From contig OY755038.1 in NCBI GenBank assembly GCA_963576565.1, positions 9,935,756 through 9,999,755 on the forward strand: 64,000 bases of DNA, in the 5' to 3' direction. The stretch comes from Aspidapion aeneum (lineage: Eukaryota; Arthropoda; Insecta; Coleoptera; Brentidae). This document shows positions 55,600 through 64,000 of the stretch, piece after piece. Numbering within the stretch: position 1 is the stretch's first letter; each line of letters opens with the position of its first letter. A model generated the notes under the pieces. That model had not been told where the DNA came from, ran no database searches, and saw only the letters and a program-made list of their open reading frames with translations. The translations under genes were made by a program, and so were the position numbers.

Positions 55600-56600
55600 A
55601 CAATATTTGAATTAAATAATTTTAATATTAAACAGCCTTTTTTTAGTTGCAGTGCTATGATTAAACTTCAAGCACAGGAATATTGTATAAATCATGGAGC
55701 GAGAAATTCCAGTTTCAGAACTAAAGCTTAGGTTTTTAGTGGGTACAGAAAATGATAGTAATATTTCCATTTCGTCTTTTTTACTAAAAAAGGTTAGCTT
55801 TCAAAATTCAAAATACCGAAGAATCAATATATGACCCCAATGTACTGACCAGCATACGGGACCCGAATAAAATTAAGCGGGGACGGGAAAGAGGACCAAT
55901 TGACATCCACACAAAGGATCAAGGACCCTTGTCTGTTTTACAGGCATTCTAGGAATACTGAAAAAAATGAGACAGATGTAGGTGTGTGCTTTAAAATCAA
56001 CAAACCATCATCCAATAGAAATTGTTTATACGAGGTGTCTTATCGGCTATCAAGCCGCTAAGCACCTGTAACTCCAGGATATTTTGTGAATGACTCTACA
56101 TCTCATTTTCTCTCCAATATATGTAAGTTTCTGCTGAATGAAACTGTTTTCCTGAGAGTTAGTTGGCTCGCTTCTTGAGACGATAAAGTACAGCATTGGC
56201 ATGGATCACTTGTTCCTGACTATCAGGAGGTGTTCCAGTCGGGGATCACTCGTATCCCTGTGATCGACGTTGGAGATAGTGAAAACCAAACAGTTTTAAC
56301 AAGTTCCCGACGAAAGCATTAAGCCAGCAGTATAATTCAATGCCGGTAGGGGTATTTTCCCTCGGAGTAGTTGTTTCTGTTGGTTTCACAGATAAAGTAC
56401 CTATTTTGACATACTGAGGCCTTTTACGAAGTTAGACAGAGCATTCGCAGGATTAATGTTCAGCTGTCTCTGATGCGCTACTGCAGAAGTCGTAGTTGAC
56501 TTTACAAATTACTTTTAGGTATCCAAAGGAGATACTCTTTGAAGAGGCAGAAAAGTTTTAGGTCATATAGAAATCCCTGGGAATAAGAAGTGTCTGTGTT
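55600..56600 (+). repeat. Large duplicated unit, copy 2
   Basis: See 54190-55560. Contains extra sequence near 56150-56500 with no match in copy 1. A weak third stretch of the same family is near 57985-58070 (AATCCAGCACGATATTTGGA). Confidence 0.7.
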
Positions 56601-56649
56601 ATTATTGAAATTATCAAAATAAATTTCATCCCTCTAATAATTAAAACAA

Positions 56650-56890
56650 ATGAAGACCACGGGCAAAGAAGGCGCTATGTCAATTTTTAAGGATATTGAG
56701 CTTTTAGTGCCATATATTAGAAAAATTTTCACCATATCCTCTCGTTCGGGCTATAAATGCGCTCAGTCAGAAGTAATTTCAATTTGTAATATTGACGAAC
56801 AGGCTAAAAAGGCGCCAGTTCAAATGCTTTAGAAGGGGTTTTCTCGAAATCCCGTTTTTTGACATAACGCTTTCTTTGCCTGTGGTCTTC
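56650..56890. repeat. Local inverted repeat in the copia relic
   Basis: GAAGACCACGGGCAAAGAAG at 56652 recurs inverted near 56885 with one or two changes, so part of the copia sequence has been duplicated in opposite orientation. Confidence 0.75.
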
Positions 56891-57117
56891 AAATATTTAC
56901 TAATTTTTGATACATACCATACATCTTCAAGGTGATTGTTTACCCATTTTTTGTTAACTTTTATTTGCATATTTATAGCGCATTTTCCATAAGCCAAAAT
57001 TATGTCTTTGTTGCATACTTGAATTTTAATAAACTCAGGAAAAACTTCATAACTAGCAAAGTAAGATTGATCGTACATCATTTGTGCTGTAACATCAGAA
57101 TCAGTTAGCCAAGCCAA
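56779..57117 (-). pseudogene. Copia-type protease region
   Basis: Minus-strand frame AWLTDSDVTAQMMYDQSYF, then an EVFPEFIKI segment, AYGKCAINM and HLEDVWYV. In copia polyproteins the protease begins with W-L-(A/V/T)-D-S-G-A followed by H-M and ends near DVWYVP. Here the catalytic motif reads DSD with VT in place of GA, so the enzyme is inactivated. The frame then runs through sequence that is part of a local inverted repeat (56650-56890), so the downstream integrase and RT are lost. It is one frame off from the gag zinc knuckle just upstream. Confidence 0.82.
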
Positions 57118-57850
57118 TTTTTCTTCTTAAAACAATGTTTCGCTACATGTCCGATACGATGACAGTAATAACATTTAGGTTTCTGACTTTTATTATCATT
57201 TTTATCCACCAAAGCACTTTCTTCTTTTTTATGGGAAGCCCCATTTCAATCAGTCCTAACCGTTCTGTTAGCATATTAAGAATCTTATCAGCAATGGGTA
57301 CAGATCCCCAAAGGCTTTTAAATTCAGAACATTCCGCAGGTAAAGTAGAGATAACTCTGGTCATCAGTGAGAACTCTGGTCATCAGTAAGAAGGTAATTC
57401 AGTACCAACAAGTTTTCGCACTTACTCATTCATTTCTGGCAAATTTTTATGTAGTTTAGCAATATTCAATAAAAAATTGTTTCATCAGTCTGTCCAATCT
57501 TTGTCCAGGACTCTGTTCGTAAATGGCGAATAATTTACTAGCACACATAGCAGTCAGGTCAATATTGGAATCATTTAAGCCACTTACTAAGATAAGGTGA
57601 GCTAAAGCATCACTTTTGAAAACACTTTCGATTCAGCATTAAAACCAGCAAAGCAACAACAGCTGAACATTTAGCTGGAACAGTAGACTTTTTCTTTTCA
57701 CCTTTCACAATATTCAGAAAGAACATTTAATTGTGGTGTTTCAAAAGCAGCTCAATCTGTCTCTTCCATTTTGATCAATTTGTCTGCCAGAAATTTAAGA
57801 AAAATAATTTTTCTTGATCAGATTACTCTTCAGGAGGATAATCAGTAAAT
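57118..57850 (-). pseudogene. Copia-type gag remnant with zinc knuckle
   Basis: Minus strand. A CX2CX4HX4C zinc knuckle (CYYCHRIGHVAKHC, near 57134-57175) sits directly before the protease, as in copia gag-pol. Upstream, VISTLPAECSEFKSLWGSVP and ILNMLTERLGLIE (57290-57364) fit the copia gag core. Frames are broken repeatedly, and two identical GAACTCTGGTCATCAGT segments at 57354-57386 mark a small duplication. No LTRs were found on either side. Confidence 0.8.
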
Positions 57851-58093
57851 ATAACTTTCATTATTAAGAAAAATTGATCAATTTGGTTTTTCAAAATTGT
57901 ACTATTTTTCTTGATAAACTAAGTATTATATTTGCTGATTATGTGAGTTTCTTTCGCTGTTTTTCAAGTATTTATCGTTGAATACCTTTTTAAATAAAAA
58001 TCCAGCACGATATTTGGATATAATATTTAGTTCCAACATAAAAAAGCTGTTCTTTTTTTAGTTGTAGTACTAGCGAGACATATTTTCATTTTC

Positions 58094-58291
58094 TTAGACA
58101 AAGGACACGCTCTGCAACACATTTTTAACACTGCAGAGTAAATCCTGGGGTTTTCCATTCCATTTATACCCTTCCTTTGCTTTAATCAACATTTGTTTCA
58201 CTTTATCTTGGGGATCATCTCCGAACTTGAAAGACCTTTTTTTTAGTTTACGGGCTTCGGGCCTTTTTAGAACTTTGTCATAGATGGTATC
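58094..58291 (-). other. Coding-like segment of 65 codons, unrecognised
   Basis: On the minus strand a frame reads DTIYDKVLKRPEARKLKKR, then SFKFGDDPQDKVKQMLIKAK and EGYKWNGKPQDLLCSVKNVL before TAA. Composition (balanced Lys, Asp, Gly, Pro) is unlike random AT-rich DNA. An AG precedes it, so it could be the last exon of a gene or a transposon piece. I cannot name a family. Confidence 0.3.
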
Positions 58292-58424
58292 TTAAAGCCT
58301 TTTTCCTTAAAGTAACTATAAGTTATCAGATTACCTGGTTACCTGGTTACTAGGTTTCCGTTTTTCTCCGCTAACCATGACGACACGAGTAACCACACAA
58401 AGTAACCATTCCAGCAAACGTAAT

Positions 58425-59118
58425 TGAGAAAAACTATTGTCAAATCTTGAAAAAATTGGTTTAAGGGCATGTAAAGTTTTTTAAAATAATTTTATTAAAA
58501 AGCATAATGATTTAGCATCTGCTAATAAATCTTTAAATAAGAACACAGACAAAGATGATGACACTCAAAGAAAAATTAAAAAACTTAAAGCTTAGGTTTG
58601 TTATGTCCAATTTTAAAAGACTTGATTAGATTTGAAGTAACTAACGATATTATGTACCTAATATACCTGAAGATATTAGACTGCAAATTTTATATAATTT
58701 TTTATTTTATAGATTCAGTTCTTTTATCTATAATAAACACATACATCAGCAAAATACTTTTTTAAATTTTTGCCTATATTAGAACAAAAAATTCTTGTCA
58801 ATTTATTTAAATTGGGTAAAAACAGATAATATATTAAATAATTACAATAAGAATCATGGAACCAGGGCCGTATCTGAGGGGGGGTTTTGAGGGTTCAAAC
58901 CCCCTCCGAAAAATAAATGAGAATGCGTTTTTAACCTTTTTTTCGTTAAAACCCATTAAAAAATTGTAGTTCTTTTTTAAACCCGCAATTTTTCAAATTC
59001 CACTGGCCTAACCCCCCTAAAATTTTGGTCCAGATACGGCCCTGCCTGGAACTCCTAAGATCATGTGACCGCCGACTTGCTTATAACGCGCCATGGCCGG
59101 TCTTTATCGTTGGCTGCG
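58425..59118 (+). mobile_element. P-superfamily element, 3' fragment (copy 3)
   Basis: Matches copy 2 from about 49560 to its end, finishing with GCGCCATGGCCGGTCTTTAT and GGCTGCG at 59118. 5' part lost. A hAT MITE (58863-59044) interrupts it. Confidence 0.82.
58863..59044. mobile_element. hAT-type MITE nested in the P-like fragment
   Basis: 182 bp with ends CAGGGCCGTATCTGAGG and CCAGATACGGCCCTG. The 8-bp flanks CATGGAAC and CCTGGAAC differ at one base. The uninterrupted site is visible in copy 2 (near 49975). Confidence 0.9.
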
Positions 59119-59442
59119 GGCCGGACAGTACTTTACCTTCTTATTTTTCATCAGGGTTTCAAAGAAGCTTTAGGACTTATTTTTTTATCACTCTTGCTAA
59201 AATTAATATCTCTATTTTTATATGATAAATCCAATATCCTTGAGAGGATACAAAAAGCCATTTTTCAGGCCAGCGGCTTTACCGTAATAAAGTTATTTTA
59301 CACAAGACTAGGTAAAGAATATAGATGGTGGTATTATTCTAATATTGACTTTAAAAGTCCAGAAAAATTCTAAAATTGGAAATATTTCATAAATAAAAAG
59401 GATAACTGTCATATTACCAGTGGGAAGGTTTGCAATATGTTT

Positions 59443-59690
59443 AGGTTTGACTTAATATTTTTAATAAAGTTTTTTTAGTTTCAAAACAGAAAATAATAGG
59501 CTATATTTTAAAAATAAGAAGAAGTGTCAGAGAGGGTGATATAATATCCGCTAAACTATTTAACCAGGTTTGACTTAATATTTTTAGTAAAGTTTTTTTA
59601 GTTTCAAAATAGAAAATAATAGGCTATATTTTAAAAATAAGAAGAAGTGTCAGAGAGGATGATACAATAACCCCTAAACTATTTAACCAG
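59443..59690 (+). repeat. Tandem duplication, 124 bp x 2
   Basis: Units 59443-59566 and 59567-59690 begin GGTTTGACTTAATATTTTTA and differ at only a few positions, so the duplication is recent. Confidence 0.95.
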
Positions 59691-59715
59691 GCCCTAGATG
59701 TTTTTAAAAACTTAT

Positions 59716-60080
59716 AATCATAACAAAAACATTTCATGTAAAAAAAGCCAAGTACGCGAAAATGGCATTCCGTAAAAAGAATTGAGATAAAAGTAAAGCC
59801 AAGTTTTCCAATACAAATTTCAAAATGAAAGGTTCTTACTAGTTTGGAAATGTTTTTTTAAACTTTGCTATTACAGCCAAACTTCTTTATGTTCAATTTA
59901 GCACTGTGGTCATTTACAGCCGTAATAGCCAAGTTTAGAAAAATATTTCCAAACTAGTAAGAACCGCTCATTTTGAAATTTGTATTGGAAAACTTGGCTT
60001 TACTTTTATCTCAATTCTTTTTAAGGAATGCCATTATCGCGTACTTGGCTTTTTTTTACATGAAATGTTTTTGTTATGAT
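59716..60080. repeat. Inverted repeat, ~160-bp arms
   Basis: The arm from ACATTTCATGTAAAAAAAG to TTGCTATTAC pairs with its complement after a spacer of about 40 bp. A third copy of the arm is at 37585-37730. Probably a foldback or MITE-derived structure. Confidence 0.88.
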
Positions 60081-60199
60081 TTTACTTCTTTTTTAAAGGA
60101 ATTGGATAATACTTAATTTTTAAAGTAGTAAAATATGCGGAATATTGCTCAAAACTTTTGCAATGCCTTACTTAAATTTTTGAGATTTTTTAATTTTTT

Positions 60200-61220
60200 T
60201 CCATGGTTTTATCGTAGTTCCTATCAGCCTTCCAAAGCTCAGCTCTCTAGCGTTTCTAAAAGTGCACAATGTTAATTTTACATAACTTTACATGTATAGG
60301 GGAGGGAAATAAATTAAAATTGTCGTGTTTTTAAATTTTGTCCTATAGTTTTATTATAGTTCCTATCAGTCTTCCAATGCTCAGCTCTCTAGCGTTTCTG
60401 GAAGTGGGTAATGTTACTTTTACATAATTTTACATTTATAGGGGAGGAGAGTAAATGAAAATATTGGAATTTTTAAAAATTTTCCCATGGTTTTATCATA
60501 ATTTCTATCAGCATTCCAATGCTCAGCTCTCTAGCATTTCTTGAAGTGGGCAATGTTAGTTTTATATAAATTTACATTTATAGGAGAGGGAAGTAAATTA
60601 AAATGTTGGTGTTTTTAAATTTTTTCATATAGTTTTATCATATTGCCTTTCAGTCTTAAAAAGTTCAGCTCTCTAGCGTTTCTGGAAGTGGCCAGTGTTA
60701 CTTTTACATAACTTTACATTAATAGGGAAAGGAAGTAAATTAGAATTTTGGGGTGTTTTAATTTTTTTCTAAAACTTTATCATAGTTACTATCGGTCTTC
60801 CAAAGCTCAGCTCTCTAGTATGTCTGGAAGTAGGCAATGTTACTTTTACTTAACTTTACGTTTATAGGGGAGGGAAGTAAATTAAATTTTTGGGGTGTTT
60901 TAATTTTTTCCTATAGTTTTATCATAGTTCCTATCAGTCTGCCAAAGCTCAACTCTCTAGCATTTCTGGAAGTTGGCAATGCTACTTTTAAATAACTTTA
61001 AATGTATAGGGGAGGGTAGTAAATTAAAATTTTGGGGTTTTTTGATTTTTTCCTATAGTTTTATCATAGTTCCTATCAGTCTGCCAAAGGTCCACTCTCT
61101 AGCATTTCTGGAAGTGGGCGATGCGAATTTTACATAACTTTAAATGTATAGGGGAGGGGAGTAAATTAAAATTTTGGGGTTTGGTCATAATTTCTATCAG
61201 TTTGCCAAATTTCAGCTTTG
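60200..61220 (+). repeat. ~142-bp tandem repeat, about 8 units
   Basis: CCTATCAG-type phrases occur at about 60220, 60362, 60503, 60646, 60788, 60931, 61072 and 61193 (spacings 141-143, last 121). Units share AGCTCTCTAGCGTTTCTGGAA, CATAACTTTACAT and TAGGGGAGGG. An inverse three-unit version is at 37075-37500. Confidence 0.95.
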
Positions 61221-61510
61221 TAGCATGTCTGGAAGTACAGTAGAATATTGATGATCTATACATGAGTGAGTCAGTGAGTGAGTGGCAATTTCGACGTTTT
61301 TTGAAATTTCGTAACTACTTTACTACTTTATGGAATTCCATGAAACTTGGAGGGGTTGTTAACTCCATGGAGATCTACGATTGTGGAAAGTTTGAGATTT
61401 GTAGCTCATTCCGAAGTAGAGTTTTAGAAAGGTCAAATATCGGCTGAAATGTTTCCAGAAAAGATGGTTACGGCGCGCGAACTTGGCGAGGCACTTCCGT
61501 GCCCTCAGAT
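61221..61510 (+). repeat. Dispersed repeat adjoining the tandem array
   Basis: Begins with (GTGA)n-like GAGTGAGTCAGTGAGTGAG. Part (61360-61510) is the inverse of 34480-34640. Confidence 0.75.
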
Positions 61511-62880
61511 TTAGTAATATAAAAATTATTATTCCTTATAATTTTATTCAACTAATTGGAAGCAATGATACCTTTTGAGTTAAAAAAATTTTAACGGCTC
61601 ACTGTCAAAGTTCAAGTTTAAAAATTACCAAATTAAACATGAAATGAAAAACCTTATAAATAGAGTGTCCCATAACTTAGGGGCCATAGTGCAGCAGGTG
61701 ATAGAGGAGGTTATTTCCGAGAAAAAAGTTTAAATAACATGGGGGTCAACACACATCTGTTTTTAAGATATAGGATGTTTAAAGCTAGGAGGAGTGGTAG
61801 GGGGGGGGGGAAGGGTTTTACAAAAAAAAAAAGAAAATCTGTCAGAGCCAGCTGAAAACTCAGCTAATTGTGAATCAAAAATATAGTATTCCATTTTTTT
61901 GACAAAATTACAAGTTGAAGAGGTTGAAACAGGTTGTCAAAATAAACTCAAAAAATCTATATTTTTTTTAAATTAATTTTTGCTTACTTTGTGGCATAAC
62001 TGAAAATGATAATTTTTAGGAAACGCTTTTTAAAAATAATGGCAAAGGCAAAAATTTATGTATTTTTTTTTGCTTTAATTAAATCAATCAATAACTTACT
62101 AATGCTTGAAATAGACAATAAGGAAAATTTTGTGGTAAAAATATTTTATGAAAATGATCTTTGAAGGGTCACGCAAAACAGAAAACGCAAAAACGCATTT
62201 TTTTTTGTTGTGCCACTATTAAAGCAAAGCAGCGACATATTCTTTTAAAAAACATCAATACTATTTTATTATTATGTTTTGCTAGACTTGTGATTATTAA
62301 CAAAAAATTTAAAAAAACATTGCGTTTAATATGGCATTTATAAGTTTATACCAAAAAATAGTTTAGACCGACTCATTTTTTTTAAATAATTTTTATTTCA
62401 ATTTATTGCTCTTGTTCTAATACACGACTCTACCCAATTTCATATTTTTACTGCGTTTTTTTTGAAGTTAAAAAAATTGCTGACTTTGATGCTCTGTATC
62501 TCGACAAACAAAGAGTTCTGACCATAGTATACTAATTATTTATAGTAAGGAAAGCCCGGTCTTGTCGTTATACTGTTATACATACCCCCTGTATACATTA
62601 GTTCGGAATACAAAGTTCGAGAGGCGCTTATTACAGACCGTCACCCCTGGTATAAAAATATTATGTACAGACTCCTGTGCTGTCGCCATGGACATTAACC
62701 GCTACTCTCGGTATATGTTTTTGATTATGACTGACATTGGCAAAATAGATAAAAATATGACGGTAATGTAATTCGGCATTTTTCATTTGTGGTTGCAGTT
62801 TTTCGTGATTTTTAAACTTTTTACCTTATTTTTAAAAGTGTTTTTTGCTAAATTGTGGCCTATCGGTTTTTAAGAAATTT
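61511..62880. other. No recognisable gene
   Basis: AT-rich, with a G-run at 61800-61811. Three frames of 60-70 codons are not assignable. Confidence 0.4.
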
Positions 62881-62895
62881 AAAAGAAAACAATTT

Positions 62896-63085
62896 TGTGT
62901 TCGTGGGTGCGAAGACTATGTTAGGAAGCGCGATCGCATTCCCAAACGGAACCTGAAGCTATTTGATGGGTAACTAAAAATACTTCGCCAAAAAAAACTA
63001 ACTTTGACGAAAGACGAAATTTACGTTAAATATATAGTGTGTGATGGACACGTTGAACCTGGACGAAGTTTTAAATGTTTAGTTT
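62896..63085 (+). pseudogene. THAP-like zinc-finger fragment
   Basis: A frame reading KQFCVRGCEDYVRKRDRIP and KRNLKLFDG, then an in-frame TAA, LKILRQKKLTLTKDEIYVKY and VCDGHVEPGRSFKC. The C-x3-C ... C-x2-H spacing of about 45 residues matches a THAP-type C2CH finger, and SF after the last His pair is common in that family. The stop makes it a pseudogene unless it is spliced out. It differs from the 52196 domain, so it belongs to another family. Identification is tentative. Confidence 0.45.
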
Positions 63086-63135
63086 TAAATTTTAATATTT
63101 GGAAAAAACATAGATTGTTTCACTATACTTATATA

Positions 63136-63644
63136 CAGGGTCCGGCAGAATGATCTCCCACATTAAAAGCGCCATTGTAAATGCTATTTATATTTAATTT
63201 TTTTTAACTGAAATCGTATTATACCATTTGTTTTTATTAAGTTTTGAAAATTACAGAATCCATGTGGCGGCCATTTTTTTCGGTACACAGTCGAAGCTGA
63301 TTTCTGAAAGTTTCACTCATACAGTAACTCTAAAGCGATATTCCTTTAATTTCTTGGTGTATTGCTGCTTTCAATTCGTCAATGGTTCGGGAATAGTGTT
63401 CAGATATTCCCAAAGTATCTAGAACTAAAGCATGTCTACCAAGTGCGAAGTACGTACGAAAAGTTCTTTGTGTCGTAATCACAGATTCGTTACCTACTTT
63501 TGATTAATATCTCGATAACGAAGGCACGATGGCAAGGAAATGGCAAGCCGCGAGCTACCAACCAACTACGCTAGCTTCCCCTCTCTTCAGTGATTCAGGC
63601 ACAGTGGCAGTGCAAAATGTGGGAGATCATTATGCCGGACCCTG
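63136..63644 (-). mobile_element. Mariner-type transposon, internal deletion
   Basis: The terminal inverted repeats are CAGGGTCCGGCAGAATGATC and its near-perfect complement (28 of 29 paired, to CCCACATT). A TA precedes the left end; the right flank (TTTAATTA) does not start with TA, so the duplication is unclear. It encodes the transposase C-terminus on the minus strand. Confidence 0.85.
63238..63402 (-). pseudogene. Mariner-like transposase C-terminal fragment
   Basis: Minus-strand frame EHYSRTIDELKAAIHQEIKG, one in-frame TAG, SETFRNQLRLCTEKNGRHMD and SVIFKT followed by a stop. The RT(I/L)xELKxxI...E...R(L)xxC...G.H(M/L)xxVIFK pattern is the usual C-terminus of a large group of insect mariner/Tc1-like transposases. 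The DDE catalytic region is deleted, leaving only this tail between the element's ends. Confidence 0.75.
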
Positions 63645-64000
63645 TTTAATTAAATGAATAACCGGCAATATTCACTTTACTTTAAAAGGCTTACGTTACA
63701 TTTTTTTAAACACCCATTAATACCTAGTTAATATAGGTTAAGAGTGTAAATTTATATAATGTTTAATTTAAATATATTTTTACATCACCTAGCTAATACT
63801 AACAAAATTTTCCAAATCCATTAGTTCTTATTTTTCATGAAAAAACAATTAAAAAAGTTTCCGTATATATAAAAAACATAACCTATATTTGCAACATTAT
63901 TATGTATAAAGCATTGTAAAAGTATACATTATTAATTTAAGTTAATGTAGATATTTTCTATGCACTAATAAAAAGGAATTTACTGCATAACATTCGTCAA
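63645..64000. other. No recognisable gene
   Basis: AT-rich DNA without identifiable features up to the window end. Confidence 0.45.

Overview
The window looks like a stretch of large, repeat-rich, strongly AT-rich arthropod DNA, most probably insect. The evidence is the mixture of element families: P-superfamily, hAT and mariner-type DNA transposons, LINEs of several clades, a copia gag-protease relic, and a short gypsy-type element with a tRNA-Ser primer binding site. There are no operons, ribosome binding sites, CRISPR arrays or bacterial genes. I found no complete host protein-coding gene. Almost every protein-like reading frame is a transposon fragment, and most of the rest of the window is non-autonomous transposons, tandem repeats and their nested insertions.

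Layout, 1-20 kb: a LOA/I-type LINE with reverse transcriptase and RNase H (1-2440, minus); an RTE-like LINE copy (3782-5125, minus) beside a short foldback element; a P-superfamily deletion derivative (5429-6854); a ~215 bp satellite (7085-8040) into which a Jockey-type LINE has landed (8041-9812); a hAT MITE with a perfect 8-bp target duplication (10038-10228); a 2.8 kb non-autonomous hAT element (11220-14067) containing other MITEs; a 71-bp-arm perfect palindrome (14644-14803); a 1 kb repeat with a palindromic core (15838-16840); and a terminal-inverted-repeat element (18078-19821) that holds a second, hairpin-ended element with a GACA microsatellite.

20-42 kb: the best RTE-like copy (20391-22058, one nonsense codon); a CR1-like LINE relic (22748-23850); a mariner-like element with very long internal inverted repeats (26714-28563); a compact and apparently very recent LTR element with identical 133-bp LTRs, PBS, polypurine tract, gag-like ORF and CTAT target duplication (28605-29435); a second hairpin-ended element (33074-33833); another CR1-like LINE interrupted by a MITE (35590-37066); and a 2.5 kb element with TATA duplication (37987-40532) that itself contains two smaller elements.

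42-64 kb: a quiet stretch with possible first-exon sequence near 43.2-43.4 kb; the second 1 kb palindromic repeat (44212-45338); a hAT inserted across the very end of another hAT (45597-48128); a second P-like copy with perfect 8-bp duplication (48632-50044); a degraded THAP domain (52196-52370); mariner-like palindromic MITEs; a duplicated ~1 kb unit (54.2-56.6 kb); a copia gag/protease relic (56779-57850); a third P-like fragment carrying its own hAT MITE (58425-59118); a ~142 bp tandem array (60200-61220); and a mariner-type deletion derivative (63136-63644).

The most unusual pattern is a hairpin followed by GAAACG, preceded by a CTGAANA-like box. It recurs in at least three unrelated elements (about 13.13, 14.73 and 55.27 kb). 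It resembles the core of the hammerhead-type ribozymes carried by some retroelements. This is inference from motif shape only. Nothing else points to a new cellular system; the window is best read as a layered archaeology of transposition.
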